From positions 930,001 through 994,000 of the forward strand of contig NZ_AP029048.1 of NCBI RefSeq assembly GCF_040371545.1: 64,000 nucleotides of DNA, written 5' to 3'. Each line of letters begins with the position of its first letter. The first letter of the stretch is position 1. The notes beneath the pieces were generated by a model. The model was not told where the DNA came from. It worked only from the letters and a program-made list of their open reading frames with translations, and did not search any database. This DNA is from Synechococcus sp. M16CYN. Lineage in GTDB: Bacteria; Cyanobacteriota; Cyanobacteriia; PCC-6307; Cyanobiaceae. This document shows, one piece after another, positions 27,979 through 37,373 of the stretch. The position numbers were made by a program, and so were the translations under genes.

Positions 27979-28887
27979 ATGGCTTTCTACCGTCCCGATC
28001 TCGGAATGGCGTCTTACCTGGAATCGGTATTAGATGACCTCGATGCAGAAGGCCGTCCAGGACTTCGCAATAGTCTCGGATTGACCTGGGTTCGCTATAC
28101 TGAGGCTGCACCGCAGGCCGGTAATGGATTCGGTGCATCTTGGAATCATCTGCGTTCTTTATACCCTGCTAGCGTAGTAAAATTGTTCTACGCTGTCGCA
28201 GCAGAACGATGGCTACAGCATGACTTGATTCCAGACAGCGATGAACTGCAACGTGCTTTGCGAGAAATGATTAGCAACTCAAGTAACGATGCCACTAGCT
28301 TTGTGTTGGATCTACTCACAGGTACGACAAGTGGTCCAGTACTGCAAGGGAAACGTTGGCAATCATGGCAACGACAACGACGCTTAGTGAATGATTGGCT
28401 GACAACGCTGATGTGGCCAGAGCTTGAACATGTGAATTGCTGCCAAAAGACCTGGGGGGATGGCCCTTATGGACGCGAAAAGGTTTTCTATGGAATAAAT
28501 AACGCTAATAGAAACCTTCTAACTACCGCTGCAGTAGCTCGCATGTTGGAAGCAATCATGACGGGTGCTGTGGTCTCTCCCCCAGCCTGCCGGCGGCTGC
28601 AAGATTTTTTATTGCGTTCGCTTGATCCAGAATTGAGTCGGGCTGATCCGGAAAACCAGGTAGATGGATTTCTAGGAGAAGGCCTGCCGGAGGATGTGAA
28701 ACTTTGGAGTAAGGCGGGTTGGATGAGTCAGGTTCGTCATGATGCTGCTTGGTGGCAAGCTCCAGGTCAGCCGCCAATGATGATCGTCGCTTTTAGTTCC
28801 GGTCCTGATCGAGCCAGAGATGAACAGTTGCTTCCGAAGCTTGCTAGGGCTTTATGTAAATACGACGCTTTAACTATCTTTGGCTAG
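27979..28887 (+). CDS. Serine hydrolase, class A beta-lactamase/PBP-like
   Basis: A 302-residue member of the penicilloyl-serine transferase superfamily. The active-site SxxK is in YPASVVKLFYAVA near residue 70, the SxN-like motif in ISNSSNDATSFVLD near residue 110, and the KTG-like triad is KAG in LWSKAGWMSQVRHD near residue 250. No signal peptide is seen. ATG 27979 is used as start; ATG 28006 is an alternative. It is divergent from the NlpC/P60 gene, which suggests joint work on the cell wall. A true beta-lactamase role is not established; a D,D-peptidase role is equally possible. Confidence 0.8.
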   Translation: MAFYRPDLGMASYLESVLDDLDAEGRPGLRNSLGLTWVRYTEAAPQAGNGFGASWNHLRSLYPASVVKLFYAVAAERWLQHDLIPDSDELQRALREMISNSSNDATSFVLDLLTGTTSGPVLQGKRWQSWQRQRRLVNDWLTTLMWPELEHVNCCQKTWGDGPYGREKVFYGINNANRNLLTTAAVARMLEAIMTGAVVSPPACRRLQDFLLRSLDPELSRADPENQVDGFLGEGLPEDVKLWSKAGWMSQVRHDAAWWQAPGQPPMMIVAFSSGPDRARDEQLLPKLARALCKYDALTIFG

Positions 28888-30217
28888 TTGCCTACCTTTC
28901 TTTCCTTGAGCAGGATTAGGCTCATCTAAATACAATCACCTAGTTCAAATTAATCATTAATATGCGGTATCTTTTCAACGCTAGTTTTTAAAACATAGCT
29001 GAAGTTGAGATATATTGTTAATAATAACTTTGTTTTATTTACATTGTTTGATTTTCTATATTATTATATTTGTTACCGATTAATAGAGTGCAATCGGTCA
29101 AGTACATACCGATTACAAATTTGCTCTTGCTAATAAATACCAGAGCTTTCTTTTTCAAGCATTTAATTATGCAATTAGTGAAGAATAAGTATAAATTTTA
29201 TAGGAAAATTTCGTTTAATACCTTCCCGGCAAATTGTGTTCCAACATCATTTAGCAAACAACCACCCAACAATTGAATAGTCTGAACTTCTAAAATTTAT
29301 CTAGTAATTCAGGTTAATCGTTGCAACTCAAATATCCTAATAGTATTGGTAATCAATTTTTTTGGTTCATGACTTGCTTACGTACAAGGGTATTGAGCAA
29401 GTTATAATGGGAATAAATTAATTCAGATAAAATCTATCCAAATAAGATAAAAGTTACAAGCAAAACTCTTGGTTTAAAGCGAAGCAAAAGAATCAATGAA
29501 TATACTTTTTTACTTTGTTCTAGTTATTACTCAAATAAAAAGATATTGCAAAAATTGTAACTTTTTAATGGACGAGATAAATTGCTCCTTGCCAATTATG
29601 CAAAGTCGGTTCTCGCATTGAGATGCGAATGCCCCGAATTCATTCCTAAGAAACCTTGGGTAGAAGAATCGTTTAAGAGCACGTAGATGCTCAGGGTTGT
29701 CACAACCGCTGATTAGGATGTTCTTAGACGCAACTACGGTCCGGTCAACAAGTGTCTTGCTAGCTGTGCCCCTGAACAAGATTCTTAAGATGTATGACGC
29801 TTCTTTAGGGATAGGGGAACGCTGGGAATTCTTTGAGAAATGTTATTTGCCACTGCAGGAGGAAGTCTTGAGTACGATGTCACGTAGGGGAACGGCATCT
29901 CCCTCCTACCCGCTTCGTCAAAACCTATTGCAGCTCAATAGAGAGATCGGTTTTAAACTCGGTTTTCCCAGTGTGTGCGATGCGACCTGACGTGACGACT
30001 AATCAGCACGCCATGGGAGCAACCATCCGATGCTTCCAAGAAGTTTGGGGAGTTTCGAGACCTGGTGGTACTAGTTGACACTGCCTTAAGATAGAAAAAG
30101 CATTTGTGCCTATGTTCGTCTGACACTTGCCGTAACTTTCTTATATCTGTGAAAAATTAATCAGCCTTACCCCGGCTTGTGATTTCAATGTCAGAAATGG
30201 ACTGATATCACCCAGTT
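28888..30217. other. Gene-free region, AT-rich then mixed
   Basis: 1.3 kb without a supportable gene. 28888-29590 is AT-rich. 29590-30180 is richer in GC and holds overlapping frames on both strands (29531-29779 minus, 29697-29990 plus; the latter ends RWEFFEKCYLPLQEEVL...), which I could not match to a family. It may be decayed coding sequence or one small real gene. Confidence 0.4.
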
Positions 30218-30238
30218 AAAAAAATGGCCCGGAGGGCC
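30218..30238 (-). terminator. Rho-independent terminator
   Basis: On the minus strand GGCCC-TCC-GGGCC followed by A and seven T residues, 38 bases past the stop of the small secreted protein. Confidence 0.8.
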
Positions 30239-30276
30239 GACTGTCAATCGTTTTGAGCCAAACACAGAGACATTGA

Positions 30277-30459
30277 TCAAGTCTCGACTTTTTTCTTGTC
30301 GGTCTGCTTGTCGTCGATCTGCTCGTTCTGCATTGCAGAGGCGTTCTGCTTGTGCATATTGCAAATGCCAGCGATGGCTGAACTGGTTGAAGCCAGCGTT
30401 AAGGCCACGCATGCAGCAGTTGCTCTGCTGAGGAGCGCAGCATTGAGGAAGCGCTTCAT
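30277..30459 (-). CDS. Small secreted protein
   Basis: A 60-residue protein: Sec signal peptide MKRFLNAALLSRATAACVAL..ASTSSAIAG (cleavage near residue 31), then a short mature region rich in Lys, Asp, Gln and Asn with one Cys. ATG 30459 is taken as start since the signal peptide begins there; upstream in-frame ATG and TTG codons would add eight residues. It has its own strong terminator, which supports it as a real transcription unit. No family is recognised. The mature peptide is only about 29 residues. Confidence 0.6.
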   Translation of the reverse strand: MKRFLNAALLSRATAACVALTLASTSSAIAGICNMHKQNASAMQNEQIDDKQTDKKKVET

Positions 30460-31319
30460 ATAAATACACATAAATTTAGTCAACTTAGTCAGGCCCAGAG
30501 AGGGATGTGAGTTGTGAGTCCGGTTGCTAGCTCAAATGACCTGAACGCTTGTACGCGATTTCGGCTAGTCCCACAAGTCGAGGAGCAAGTTTTGAAGATA
30601 TGCACAGCCTTAAAATTTCTGAGCTCCAATCAGGCGTGGTATTATTGTAATATTAGGGATCCGGAGAGTACGAACTCCATCGCGAGTAGTTACGTTGGCT
30701 GGCACCCTAGAAACAGTCAATCCATTTGAAGCAATCCCTGCCCTGGATTGGCTGAAACTCCCGGAAGGGATACTCGCTACAGGAGACGGGCCCGACGGCC
30801 TGTATACTTCTTACGTTTCTTAATAAAACTACGGATACTAAGTTCGGAATTGGTTGATGCCGAAAGAGAGGGTTGGCGTTTGGGTGCCTTAGACAGGTTT
30901 CGGGTGCATCAAGCTCTTCTATTTTCTACTTGGTCATGTTCATGGGAGCTGTTTGTTTTGGTGCTAACAGTGCGCTTGGTTCCTTTTACGGGCGGCTCTA
31001 ATTCAGTCGTCGACAAACTCCTGAGAAAGAACAGCAAACGCCTAGAAGTTGAGATTTTCGGCTAGCCAAATCGCTGTCGGGGAAGAGCTCAGCGCCAGGT
31101 AACAGGTCGCGAAAATTGCTCCGGTAGTCAGGCTCACGCCCATCACGACTAGCGCCGTCAATCCCTGCTCTTAAGTCAGAGTCAGGGCTATCCACGAAAT
31201 AGCGCTTTGCCATTGATAGGAGATCGCTTCTTACATTGTGCACCTCCCATTGGCTGGGCGGTAGCAGGTCATTGCACTCATCGATTGAATGCCGTCATCG
31301 CTTGATCGAAACGAGCCCC
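30460..31319. other. Region without a clear gene
   Basis: 860 bases. Frames at 30514-30729 and 30748-31065 (plus) and 30998-31243 (minus) lack recognisable domains. The minus-strand frame (with MAKRYFVDSPDSDLRAGIDG near its start) has the most coding-like composition and may be a decayed or orphan gene. Nothing else seen. Confidence 0.35.
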
Positions 31320-31532
31320 ATGGGACTGCAGCTGATGTCCGCTGACTTTCTGCATGAGAACGGAATCACTTACCTCATCCGCCGCGACAGCTTAGAGCAA
31401 GACTTCGCCATTGATGAAAAACAGGCTGAGGACTGGGTAGAATGCGGCCTCGATCAGACAGTGCAAGATGTCAACTTCACCGAGTTCAAGCGTTTGGGAC
31501 TGTTGATCAAACGTAGCGTGGACGCCGATTAG
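31320..31532 (+). CDS. Small hypothetical protein converging on P450
   Basis: A 70-residue, acidic, soluble protein (MGLQLMSADFLHENGITYLI ...), read from ATG 31320; ATG 31335 is a second option. It ends within the last bases of the P450 gene on the opposite strand (4-base overlap). The composition is typical of a folded small alpha/beta protein. No family recognised. Confidence 0.45.
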   Translation: MGLQLMSADFLHENGITYLIRRDSLEQDFAIDEKQAEDWVECGLDQTVQDVNFTEFKRLGLLIKRSVDAD

Positions 31533-32773
31533 TGGATCGCCTGAGCTGTCACCAGCAGTCCACTGCGGGGTGTGGGGCTGGGGATGAGTTGCAGCGACAA
31601 GTCCTGATCGGGCAACAGCTCTAGGCTCAGCTTCCGCAGCAACCCCACAGCCATCAGTCGGATTTCCAGCTGTGCCAGGGCCTTGCCCAGGCACAGCCGC
31701 TCCCCGCCACCGAAGGGTAGCAGGGTCTGCTTGAACGACCCATCCAGATGTCGCTGGGGCCGAAAAGCTGCCAGGTCGGTGGCGACGGCGGAGTGAGATG
31801 GGGTTAGCACCACCTGAATCACCCTGCCTTCCGGTATCGCTACTCCCGCTAGCTGCACGGGTTGAAGGCTGCGTCGAAAAAAACCGCCCACCGGCGGCGT
31901 TAGTCGCATCACCTCCAACACCGTGGCATCTAGCCTCGAGGTCGCCGCACCAGCCTTCAACTCCGGCTGTAGCCATGACCCCAGCTCCGGATTGAGCAAC
32001 AGCGCCCGGAATAGGCAGCTCAGCGATGAGGCCGTGGTCTCGTATCCAGCGAACAGAAGCAGAAGCAATTGTTCCGCCAGGTCATCGTCATCTAGCGGAA
32101 TGCCCGCCTCATCAAGTCCTCCGCTAAGCAAGTCTAAACCGCCCCGGTCCTGGCTGCTGTTCTGCAGAACCGTCTTCAACCGTTGCAGCAGCCGCTGCCG
32201 CGCCGCCATCGCTTTGGCGAAGGGGGTTCCGGGCAGCGCTACGGGGATGGAGAACAGGGCCCGTGTCCAGATTTCGAAATCGTTGAACAGGGCATCCCGG
32301 CCGGTGGCTTCCAACCCCAGCACCGTGCTGGAGATAACCGCAAAAGCGAAGCGACGCATTCGCTCGGCAAGGGGAATAGCAACGTCGGAGGCGAGCAGTT
32401 CGTTGGCCAAGTCCTCGATCAGAGCTTCGATCGACTGGGTATAGCGCTCCAGCGCGGCGCTAGAAAACAGCTGCCCCACCACCCGGCGGCGCACTTTATG
32501 GCCGGGTCCGCTGCGGTTGGCCAGTGAATGACTTCCCAGTAACTGCCGAACGCTTTTCGGCCACCAACCCTCGAGTGCATTCCCTTGGCTAAAGAGGTTA
32601 CTGATCGCCTGCTCACCGCGGATGAAAACGATTCGTTGAGCCAATAATCTGGTCTCAAATACATCTCCGTATTGCTCAAACCGTCGCTGAGTGAAACTGG
32701 GATCTCTGAAAAAATCGAGAGTTTCCTTCAGGCCGGTCACTGCTCCCGTGCTTGGCAAAGGTGTGTTGCACAT
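31529..32773 (-). CDS. Cytochrome P450 (CYP120-like)
   Basis: A 414-residue soluble heme monooxygenase. The I-helix oxygen-binding motif is LLFAGYETTASS near residue 240, the K-helix ExxR is EVMR, and the heme loop is LPFGGGERLCLGKALA near residue 355 with the Cys thiolate ligand. Sequence style is closest to the cyanobacterial CYP120 group, known to act on retinoids in Synechocystis; the substrate here is unknown. The start is ATG 32773. The gene is markedly richer in G and C than the neighbouring intergenic DNA and the small genes around it, as expected if it was gained by transfer or is under strong selection while its neighbours decay. No redox partner gene is adjacent. Confidence 0.95.
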   Translation of the reverse strand: MCNTPLPSTGAVTGLKETLDFFRDPSFTQRRFEQYGDVFETRLLAQRIVFIRGEQAISNLFSQGNALEGWWPKSVRQLLGSHSLANRSGPGHKVRRRVVGQLFSSAALERYTQSIEALIEDLANELLASDVAIPLAERMRRFAFAVISSTVLGLEATGRDALFNDFEIWTRALFSIPVALPGTPFAKAMAARQRLLQRLKTVLQNSSQDRGGLDLLSGGLDEAGIPLDDDDLAEQLLLLLFAGYETTASSLSCLFRALLLNPELGSWLQPELKAGAATSRLDATVLEVMRLTPPVGGFFRRSLQPVQLAGVAIPEGRVIQVVLTPSHSAVATDLAAFRPQRHLDGSFKQTLLPFGGGERLCLGKALAQLEIRLMAVGLLRKLSLELLPDQDLSLQLIPSPTPRSGLLVTAQAIH

Positions 32774-32917
32774 CAACCTGCTGCTCGATGTGCGGTAACG
32801 CTAATCCTGCTTCCGCTTGTGCGTAACGCTACGGATTTCTACGCAGCCTCTGATTGATATGCATTTCTGACTGAAAGCAAGCGCTGGCTTTAAGCTGCTA
32901 TCAGCTTGGATCCAGTG

Positions 32918-33064
32918 ATGTTCCCTCAGATCGCTTTTATGCTCGGGGAGCTAGAGATCGGCAACGTTACGGCTGCGATTCTCGTGATTGTGTCTTTGGT
33001 GTTTGTAGGAAGCTTTGTGGTTGTCTCTCTGCAGACTGGTGAGCTAATTAAACCTCCCAAGTGA
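32918..33064 (+). CDS. 48-residue single-pass membrane protein
   Basis: ATG 32918 to TGA 33064. One long hydrophobic helix (VTAAILVIVSLVFVGSFVVV) flanked by an acidic N-terminal side (LGELEIGN) and a basic Lys-Pro tail (GELIKPPK). Size and topology are those of small photosystem or NDH subunits, but it does not match psbX, psbM, petN, petL or psaM as I know them. The codon usage looks coding. It stands alone between the P450 gene and a gene-free stretch. Confidence 0.55.
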   Translation: MFPQIAFMLGELEIGNVTAAILVIVSLVFVGSFVVVSLQTGELIKPPK

Positions 33065-33831
33065 TGAGCAGCGAGTTGTCGCTTAATGGTCGAGTTTCCA
33101 TCTAGCGGTACTAAGCGACCGTGCGATTGTTCAGCATGTCGTTCAGCACATGCGGCGCTGTATTGACTATTGATAAAGACGACTGGCACCTCTATGCATC
33201 CAAATCAGATGCTTTAAGACTGATGGAGGGGAGATAGTGATTGAAAACTTTTATTTTAGTGCCAGATGTGGAAGATTATTGGTGCGTGAAATCTGTTTCT
33301 TGGAAGGTTGTTCGGTTCCTACGAGAATCGTTTGTGACTAAACACAGCCTTTAAGAATCTTCCGCTTCATAGCTTTTACCAATTTATTCGTTGGCCGTGC
33401 GTCTTACACGCTCAAGTATGTCAACGAGACACGACTTTGAATACCCAGTCAAATAAGAGCGCCTGAGGTCTTCGTACTTCAAATACCACGGGCAAAACGC
33501 TCGGGCAGATCAGTGCACCAAAGCTGTCAATAAATTGGAGTGGCGTTTGGCAATGTGCCCTTCGATTGCCAAAAACAAAGCAACTACTACTGATGGGTTG
33601 GTCGATTCGACATGGAGAACAAGCGCTGAACCGTTGACCAATGCTGGTTGGCATCTGGATGTAAAAATTTCTGATGCTGCTTGATTAATTCATGCGCATA
33701 TGGGCACACTTTAGACGATATAAAGATATTTCTATAAATACATAGAGCCATCGTCTTTGGCTGATGTTGTCAGATAAGAAACACGTCTATCCTTTCTATT
33801 GTAAGAGCATTCACGCTCTTCCCTTTTGTCA
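33065..33831. other. Gene-free region
   Basis: 770 bases. A 77-codon minus-strand frame at 33421-33654 has no recognisable feature. Mostly mixed-composition sequence that may be decayed coding DNA; no RNA or hairpin identified. Confidence 0.4.
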
Positions 33832-34224
33832 ATGCAGAAATTGCGTCTCGGCCTTTACGGAGCTCTCACCGTTGCGGGTATTGGTTGGCCCTGGCTCTAC
33901 ATTTACAAGTTTATCAAGGAAACAGAGGCGTTAGGCCTCACCGATCCGATAGAGATCGTGAATCTATTTTCAGCCGGGGTCTGGGCAAACGCCTCGGCAG
34001 AATCCATCGCAGCTGATCTGACCTTGGTTCTGATTACCTCATTTATCTTCTATGCGGCCGAAGGAATGCGAATTGGAATGAAGCGTTGGTACCTCTATAT
34101 CCCTGCCACATTCGCTATCTCCTTTGCCTTCTCCTTCGGACTCTTCATGTTCAACCGCGAGAAGACGATCCAGCAAACCACAACAAGCTCCGAAGCCATC
34201 GGAGAAGCTGCTATAGGATCTTAA
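33832..34224 (+). CDS. DUF2834-family membrane protein
   Basis: A 130-residue membrane protein with three transmembrane segments (LGLYGALTVAGIGWPWLYIY; LVLITSFIFYAAEGMRI; LYIPATFAISFAFSFGLFMF) and a polar C-terminus. The pattern of a hydrophobic pass, a short N-rich loop (FSAGVWANASAESIAADL) and the following two passes fits DUF2834, of unknown function. ATG 33832 is preferred over a TTG two codons upstream. No operon partner. Confidence 0.7.
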   Translation: MQKLRLGLYGALTVAGIGWPWLYIYKFIKETEALGLTDPIEIVNLFSAGVWANASAESIAADLTLVLITSFIFYAAEGMRIGMKRWYLYIPATFAISFAFSFGLFMFNREKTIQQTTTSSEAIGEAAIGS

Positions 34225-34632
34225 TTTTATAAAAAATGTATATTTATACGCAGTGGTCGCTGTTTCTAAGAAAACTGCAGAAGAATTAACTTTATAAAAG
34301 ACTAAATATGGTGAGAAATTTTCGAGACTTTAACCCCCCTCAGACCTGATTTGATCGATTGAAAGAAAAAGAAACTAGATACGAGCTTGCCTACTTCATT
34401 GAACTATTGGCTTCCGTCGGCAAACATAGCTACTGACATTTGGCTGACGTCTACTTGTATGTCTGGCGGAGATGACTACACCCACTGCATTTACCAACAG
34501 CCAACAGCAGCTCGGGTGGCGCCGAGTCTGCGAACGATTGTTCTTTCTGGAATGAATCTAGATGACATTCTTCACTCCTATCCTAGTCTTGTCCAACTAG
34601 CAGTTCGAGAAGTTGACTCAAGACTTCTCCGG
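34225..34632. other. Gene-free region with one doubtful frame
   Basis: An 84-codon frame (34387-34641) that starts MPTSLNYWLPSANIATDIWL has no recognisable domain and its stop lies inside the hairpin that follows. I do not call it a gene. Confidence 0.35.
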
Positions 34633-34685
34633 CTTCTCTGATGAGCCTGGCTTCTTTACCAGAGAAGCCAGGCTCATCAGAGAAG
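34633..34685. repeat. Perfect 23-bp inverted repeat (long hairpin)
   Basis: The arms 34633-34655 (CTTCTCTGATGAGCCTGGCT...) and 34663-34685 are exact reverse complements, separated by TTACCAG. No T-run follows on either strand, so it is not a classical terminator. It may be an mRNA-stabilising structure or a repeated element whose other copies are outside the window. Confidence 0.9.
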
Positions 34686-34952
34686 ATCGCGAAACGATTT
34701 TTATCTCAGGAGGCATTACTGTTTCTTAAGGCAGAGCTGCCTATTGCCTCGGTGACTATGGAGAGAGGGTCTAGCTGCCCAACTGTTTGACCTGTTTCCT
34801 TAATCGGATTGAGATAACCACCCAGCGGTAGAGAACTTCGAGCCAAGGGAGATGCTTATTGTGTACACCACATCGATCAACAGTGATTGCTGAAGCTATC
34901 GCACCGGCTTCGACAGCCATGCCGCTTCATCGCTGTTGAGCTGTATAGGGCT

Positions 34953-35271
34953 ATGTCTCCAGCGCAGTTTGCTGAGCGTGTGGAGTTAACCTTAGTTCCA
35001 TGTGGACGAGCAACGTTTATCAATATCAGTTGCATTGTGCCAGATCTTGCCTCTTACGTGCGAGTAAGGGTGCCCGATGAAGACCTAGGCCAGAAGTTGG
35101 GTTACACAGAAATGCTTGATGTCAGCGGAATTGACTGCAGCTCCCGTTGCTCCTGCACAACTTGATTGTGCACCACATGAATCTGATCCTGTCAAGGGAA
35201 TCGTTAAGCCAAAGCGGCCAAAGCGTAAGTCAAAGGCACGCGTCAAAACTGATGTGAAAGCCACTGCATAA
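34953..35271 (+). pseudogene. Frameshifted small conserved-looking gene
   Basis: From ATG 34953 the frame reads MSPAQFAERVELTLVPCGRA... with an ordinary folded-protein composition up to ...GYTEMLDVS near 35126. Just after that the same frame degenerates, but the +1 frame continues as ELTAAPVAPAQLD...VKPKRPKRKSKARVKT, a Pro/Ala/Lys-rich basic tail ending at TAA 35271. Deleting one G at 35127-35128 restores one protein of about 105 residues. So it is a gene with a single-base insertion, or the reference has a base error. Function unknown; a basic tail after a small folded domain is compatible with nucleic-acid binding. Confidence 0.6.
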
Positions 35272-35419
35272 ACCAGAGCCTTATCCTCGACAGGGCCAGT
35301 TCAATTCTGATTGTCGCCTGCTGTGTCTTTGAATAGTCATCAGCAAAAGACAGTTCAGTTCCTCTCTAAGTGCACGATTAACGGTCCCATCAATTGGCCA
35401 ATCACTCTATCAATGCAAG

Positions 35420-36540
35420 TCAGATCTTCATCACGCTTCTTTCCAATAGATCGCACCACTGGTTTAGAAACTCCCGCCTCTCGTCAAGTCGCTCACTTCT
35501 GTCGTAAGCCTGAGCAACCCTTCCTTCCGGTAGGTGGCCCATTCGCTTGCGGATGACATCGCTGTCGGTGTGTAAGACATCGATACCTGTTGTCAAGACG
35601 GTAGTTCTCCAACCATGAGCTCTGAGTACACCCCCACAAACAATGTTTTTGAGGAAATTGTTGAGAGTCTCTGGGTCCAGGTGTAGATATCGGTTTTGCC
35701 TGAGTGACTGGAAGAGGTATTGGCTCATGCCGTCCCATCGATCAGGAAGTCGAACAGCTTTCTCATTTACGAAGTAATCGTTACGTGGTGAGGTATGTGT
35801 TCGTTTTTTCCTTTCTTGCTTTTCAGACCTGGGCAGTCACTAGGAATGGTTATGATGTTTTCAAAATATGTGTCAAACCAATCCCACTCAAGCCTGGTTA
35901 AAGCTCCAACAAGGTCATGAACAACAGTTTGGTTGAAATCATTGCTTGAACTTCTGCGTTTAGCTTGTTGAGCTCTATTTCTGTCAGTAATGATGGCACT
36001 TCCTTCCAATAAATCGACGGGTGGTGCTTGGAGGAGGATTCGGGCGAGTCATCTCTAGTCAATTTGTCAGCAGGATTACTGCCTTTTCTCATCCATCTTT
36101 TGTTAATGGAAAGATTGAAGGTCTGACGAAGCAAGTCCTAACACCTCTTAGTGAGATCATGTTTTTTGTCATCAGCTATTATCTCTAAAGCTTCCATGAC
36201 AATCTTTCTTCCGCCGTTTTCCCACTCAAATTCTTGGAGTGTTGTTTCAGGATTGATGTTCTGAAGGATTTAATTTTTGATCTTGAGCTGATACTTCCTG
36301 TATGTCGAGGCTTTGATCCTCTCCTTAATTCTTTCAAGGAATTCTTCTAATGCTTCTTGAAGAATTCTCTGTAACTGGCTTTCTGATTTTTGTAATCGTA
36401 AGTAATCAGCAGGAGATTTGTTATTGTCTGCGGCCTACCCTCTTATGTTAGACCAAAGTTTATGGGCCTGCTTAAGCGTTAGCTCACCAGCATTAGACCT
36501 AAACTTCTCTAGATAACATTCAGACGGAGTTTTTTTGTAT
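35420..36540 (-). pseudogene. Decayed tyrosine integrase (P4-type)
   Basis: A full-length phage/island integrase can be followed on the minus strand from the N-terminal segment (LTLKQAHKLWSNIRG), the core-binding part (LLRQTFNLSINKRWMRKGSN), the first catalytic region (LVGALTRLEWDWFDTY) and the C-terminal catalytic part, where HGWRTT, MGHLPEGRVAQAY and YDRSERLDERRE hold the Arg, His and Tyr of the active site. At least four in-frame stops and at least one frameshift interrupt it. It lies about 700 bases from the 3' end of tRNA-Ser(GCT), a typical integration target. No flanking attachment repeat was found by eye. Confidence 0.85.
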
Positions 36541-37247
36541 TAATTTCCCTCAAATCTTCTGTGTGTGACTGCAAAGTAAAGGCCCTATCTACTATAGCAA
36601 GGATCATATTTAATGACTAATTAATTTCCGCATTTTTATGTGTTTTCTTGCTATTTTTCGTTGACTTAATTATTTTTTTGTGTGATTTTATCGTCATTAT
36701 TATTAATAATTATTATGAGTATGGTTGGTTTTCTATCTTATTATATTCTCGCTTAAACTTAGTGGCCTTGGGAATAAGCCGGTTTTCATGCAACGGTAAA
36801 CTATATTCTTCGAAAGAGCGACTATTTGAATGACTTGCTTTGTAGTCAAGAGTTTGTTGTTTAAGTCGATGATATATTGCCACAATTGCTGGTAATTAAA
36901 TTATAAATATTCCACATAATCTTATCCATTCTAGATAGAGATTCGTTGCTGCATAAACTATTTGGTGTCTTAATCATATTAATTAGTGTACTTCTGAGTT
37001 TCATTCAGGCTCCCTACGAGTAGTGGCGGGAAGGACTACAAGGCTCTGAATTGGCCTTACTTCAACTTTGTGGTTTGGCATGCACTGACATAACTTGATT
37101 CTAGCGAATAGCTGCTTCTCAAAGATCTAAGGCTTACCCCAACTTCAGCTTACAACGTCGAAACATGCTGACACTCAGCATTCAGTACTTGCGATAGCTT
37201 CAGGGCTGTAAAGGGCTCACTAGGAACCTCCTAAGACAGCGTTAGAA
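36541..37247. other. AT-rich region between dead integrase and tRNA-Ser
   Basis: About 700 bases, AT-rich from 36570 to 36960 and mixed after that. No gene or recognisable attachment repeat found by eye. A 60-codon frame at 36648-36833 is not supported. Confidence 0.45.
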
Positions 37248-37336
37248 CGGAGAGGGAGGGATTTGAACCCTCGACAGGAGTTGCCTCCTGTAACTCCTTA
37301 GCAGGGAGCCGCTTTCAACCACTCAGCCACCTCTCC
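37248..37336 (-). tRNA. tRNA-Ser(GCT)
   Basis: An 89-base class II tRNA with a long variable arm. Acceptor arms GGAGAGG and CCTCTCC pair fully; the anticodon loop CTGCTAA carries GCT; the T-loop is TTCAAAT; the discriminator is G. The CCA end is not encoded. Confidence 0.95.
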
Positions 37337-37373
37337 ACACACTTCCTCGATTCTATCAAGGCTTGATAATCAG

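Noticed and set aside
29070-29276. 68-codon frame in the AT-rich gap after the PBP-like gene
   Set aside because: Composition and Leu/Asn/Phe bias are those of random AT-rich DNA.
30748-31065. 105-codon plus-strand frame
   Set aside because: No recognisable family, low-complexity Arg/Leu content, overlapped by a more coding-like minus-strand frame.
31798-32527. Plus-strand frames opposite the P450 gene
   Set aside because: Shadow frames caused by the high GC content; the minus-strand protein has all P450 motifs.
33421-33654. 77-codon minus-strand frame
   Set aside because: No motif and no neighbours; likely random.
34387-34641. 84-codon plus-strand frame ending in the hairpin
   Set aside because: No family and no ribosome binding site, and its stop is inside the inverted repeat arm.
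35278-35430. Possible attachment site copy of the tRNA-Ser 3' end near the dead integrase
   Set aside because: No run of identity to the tRNA 3' end was found by eye in this stretch.
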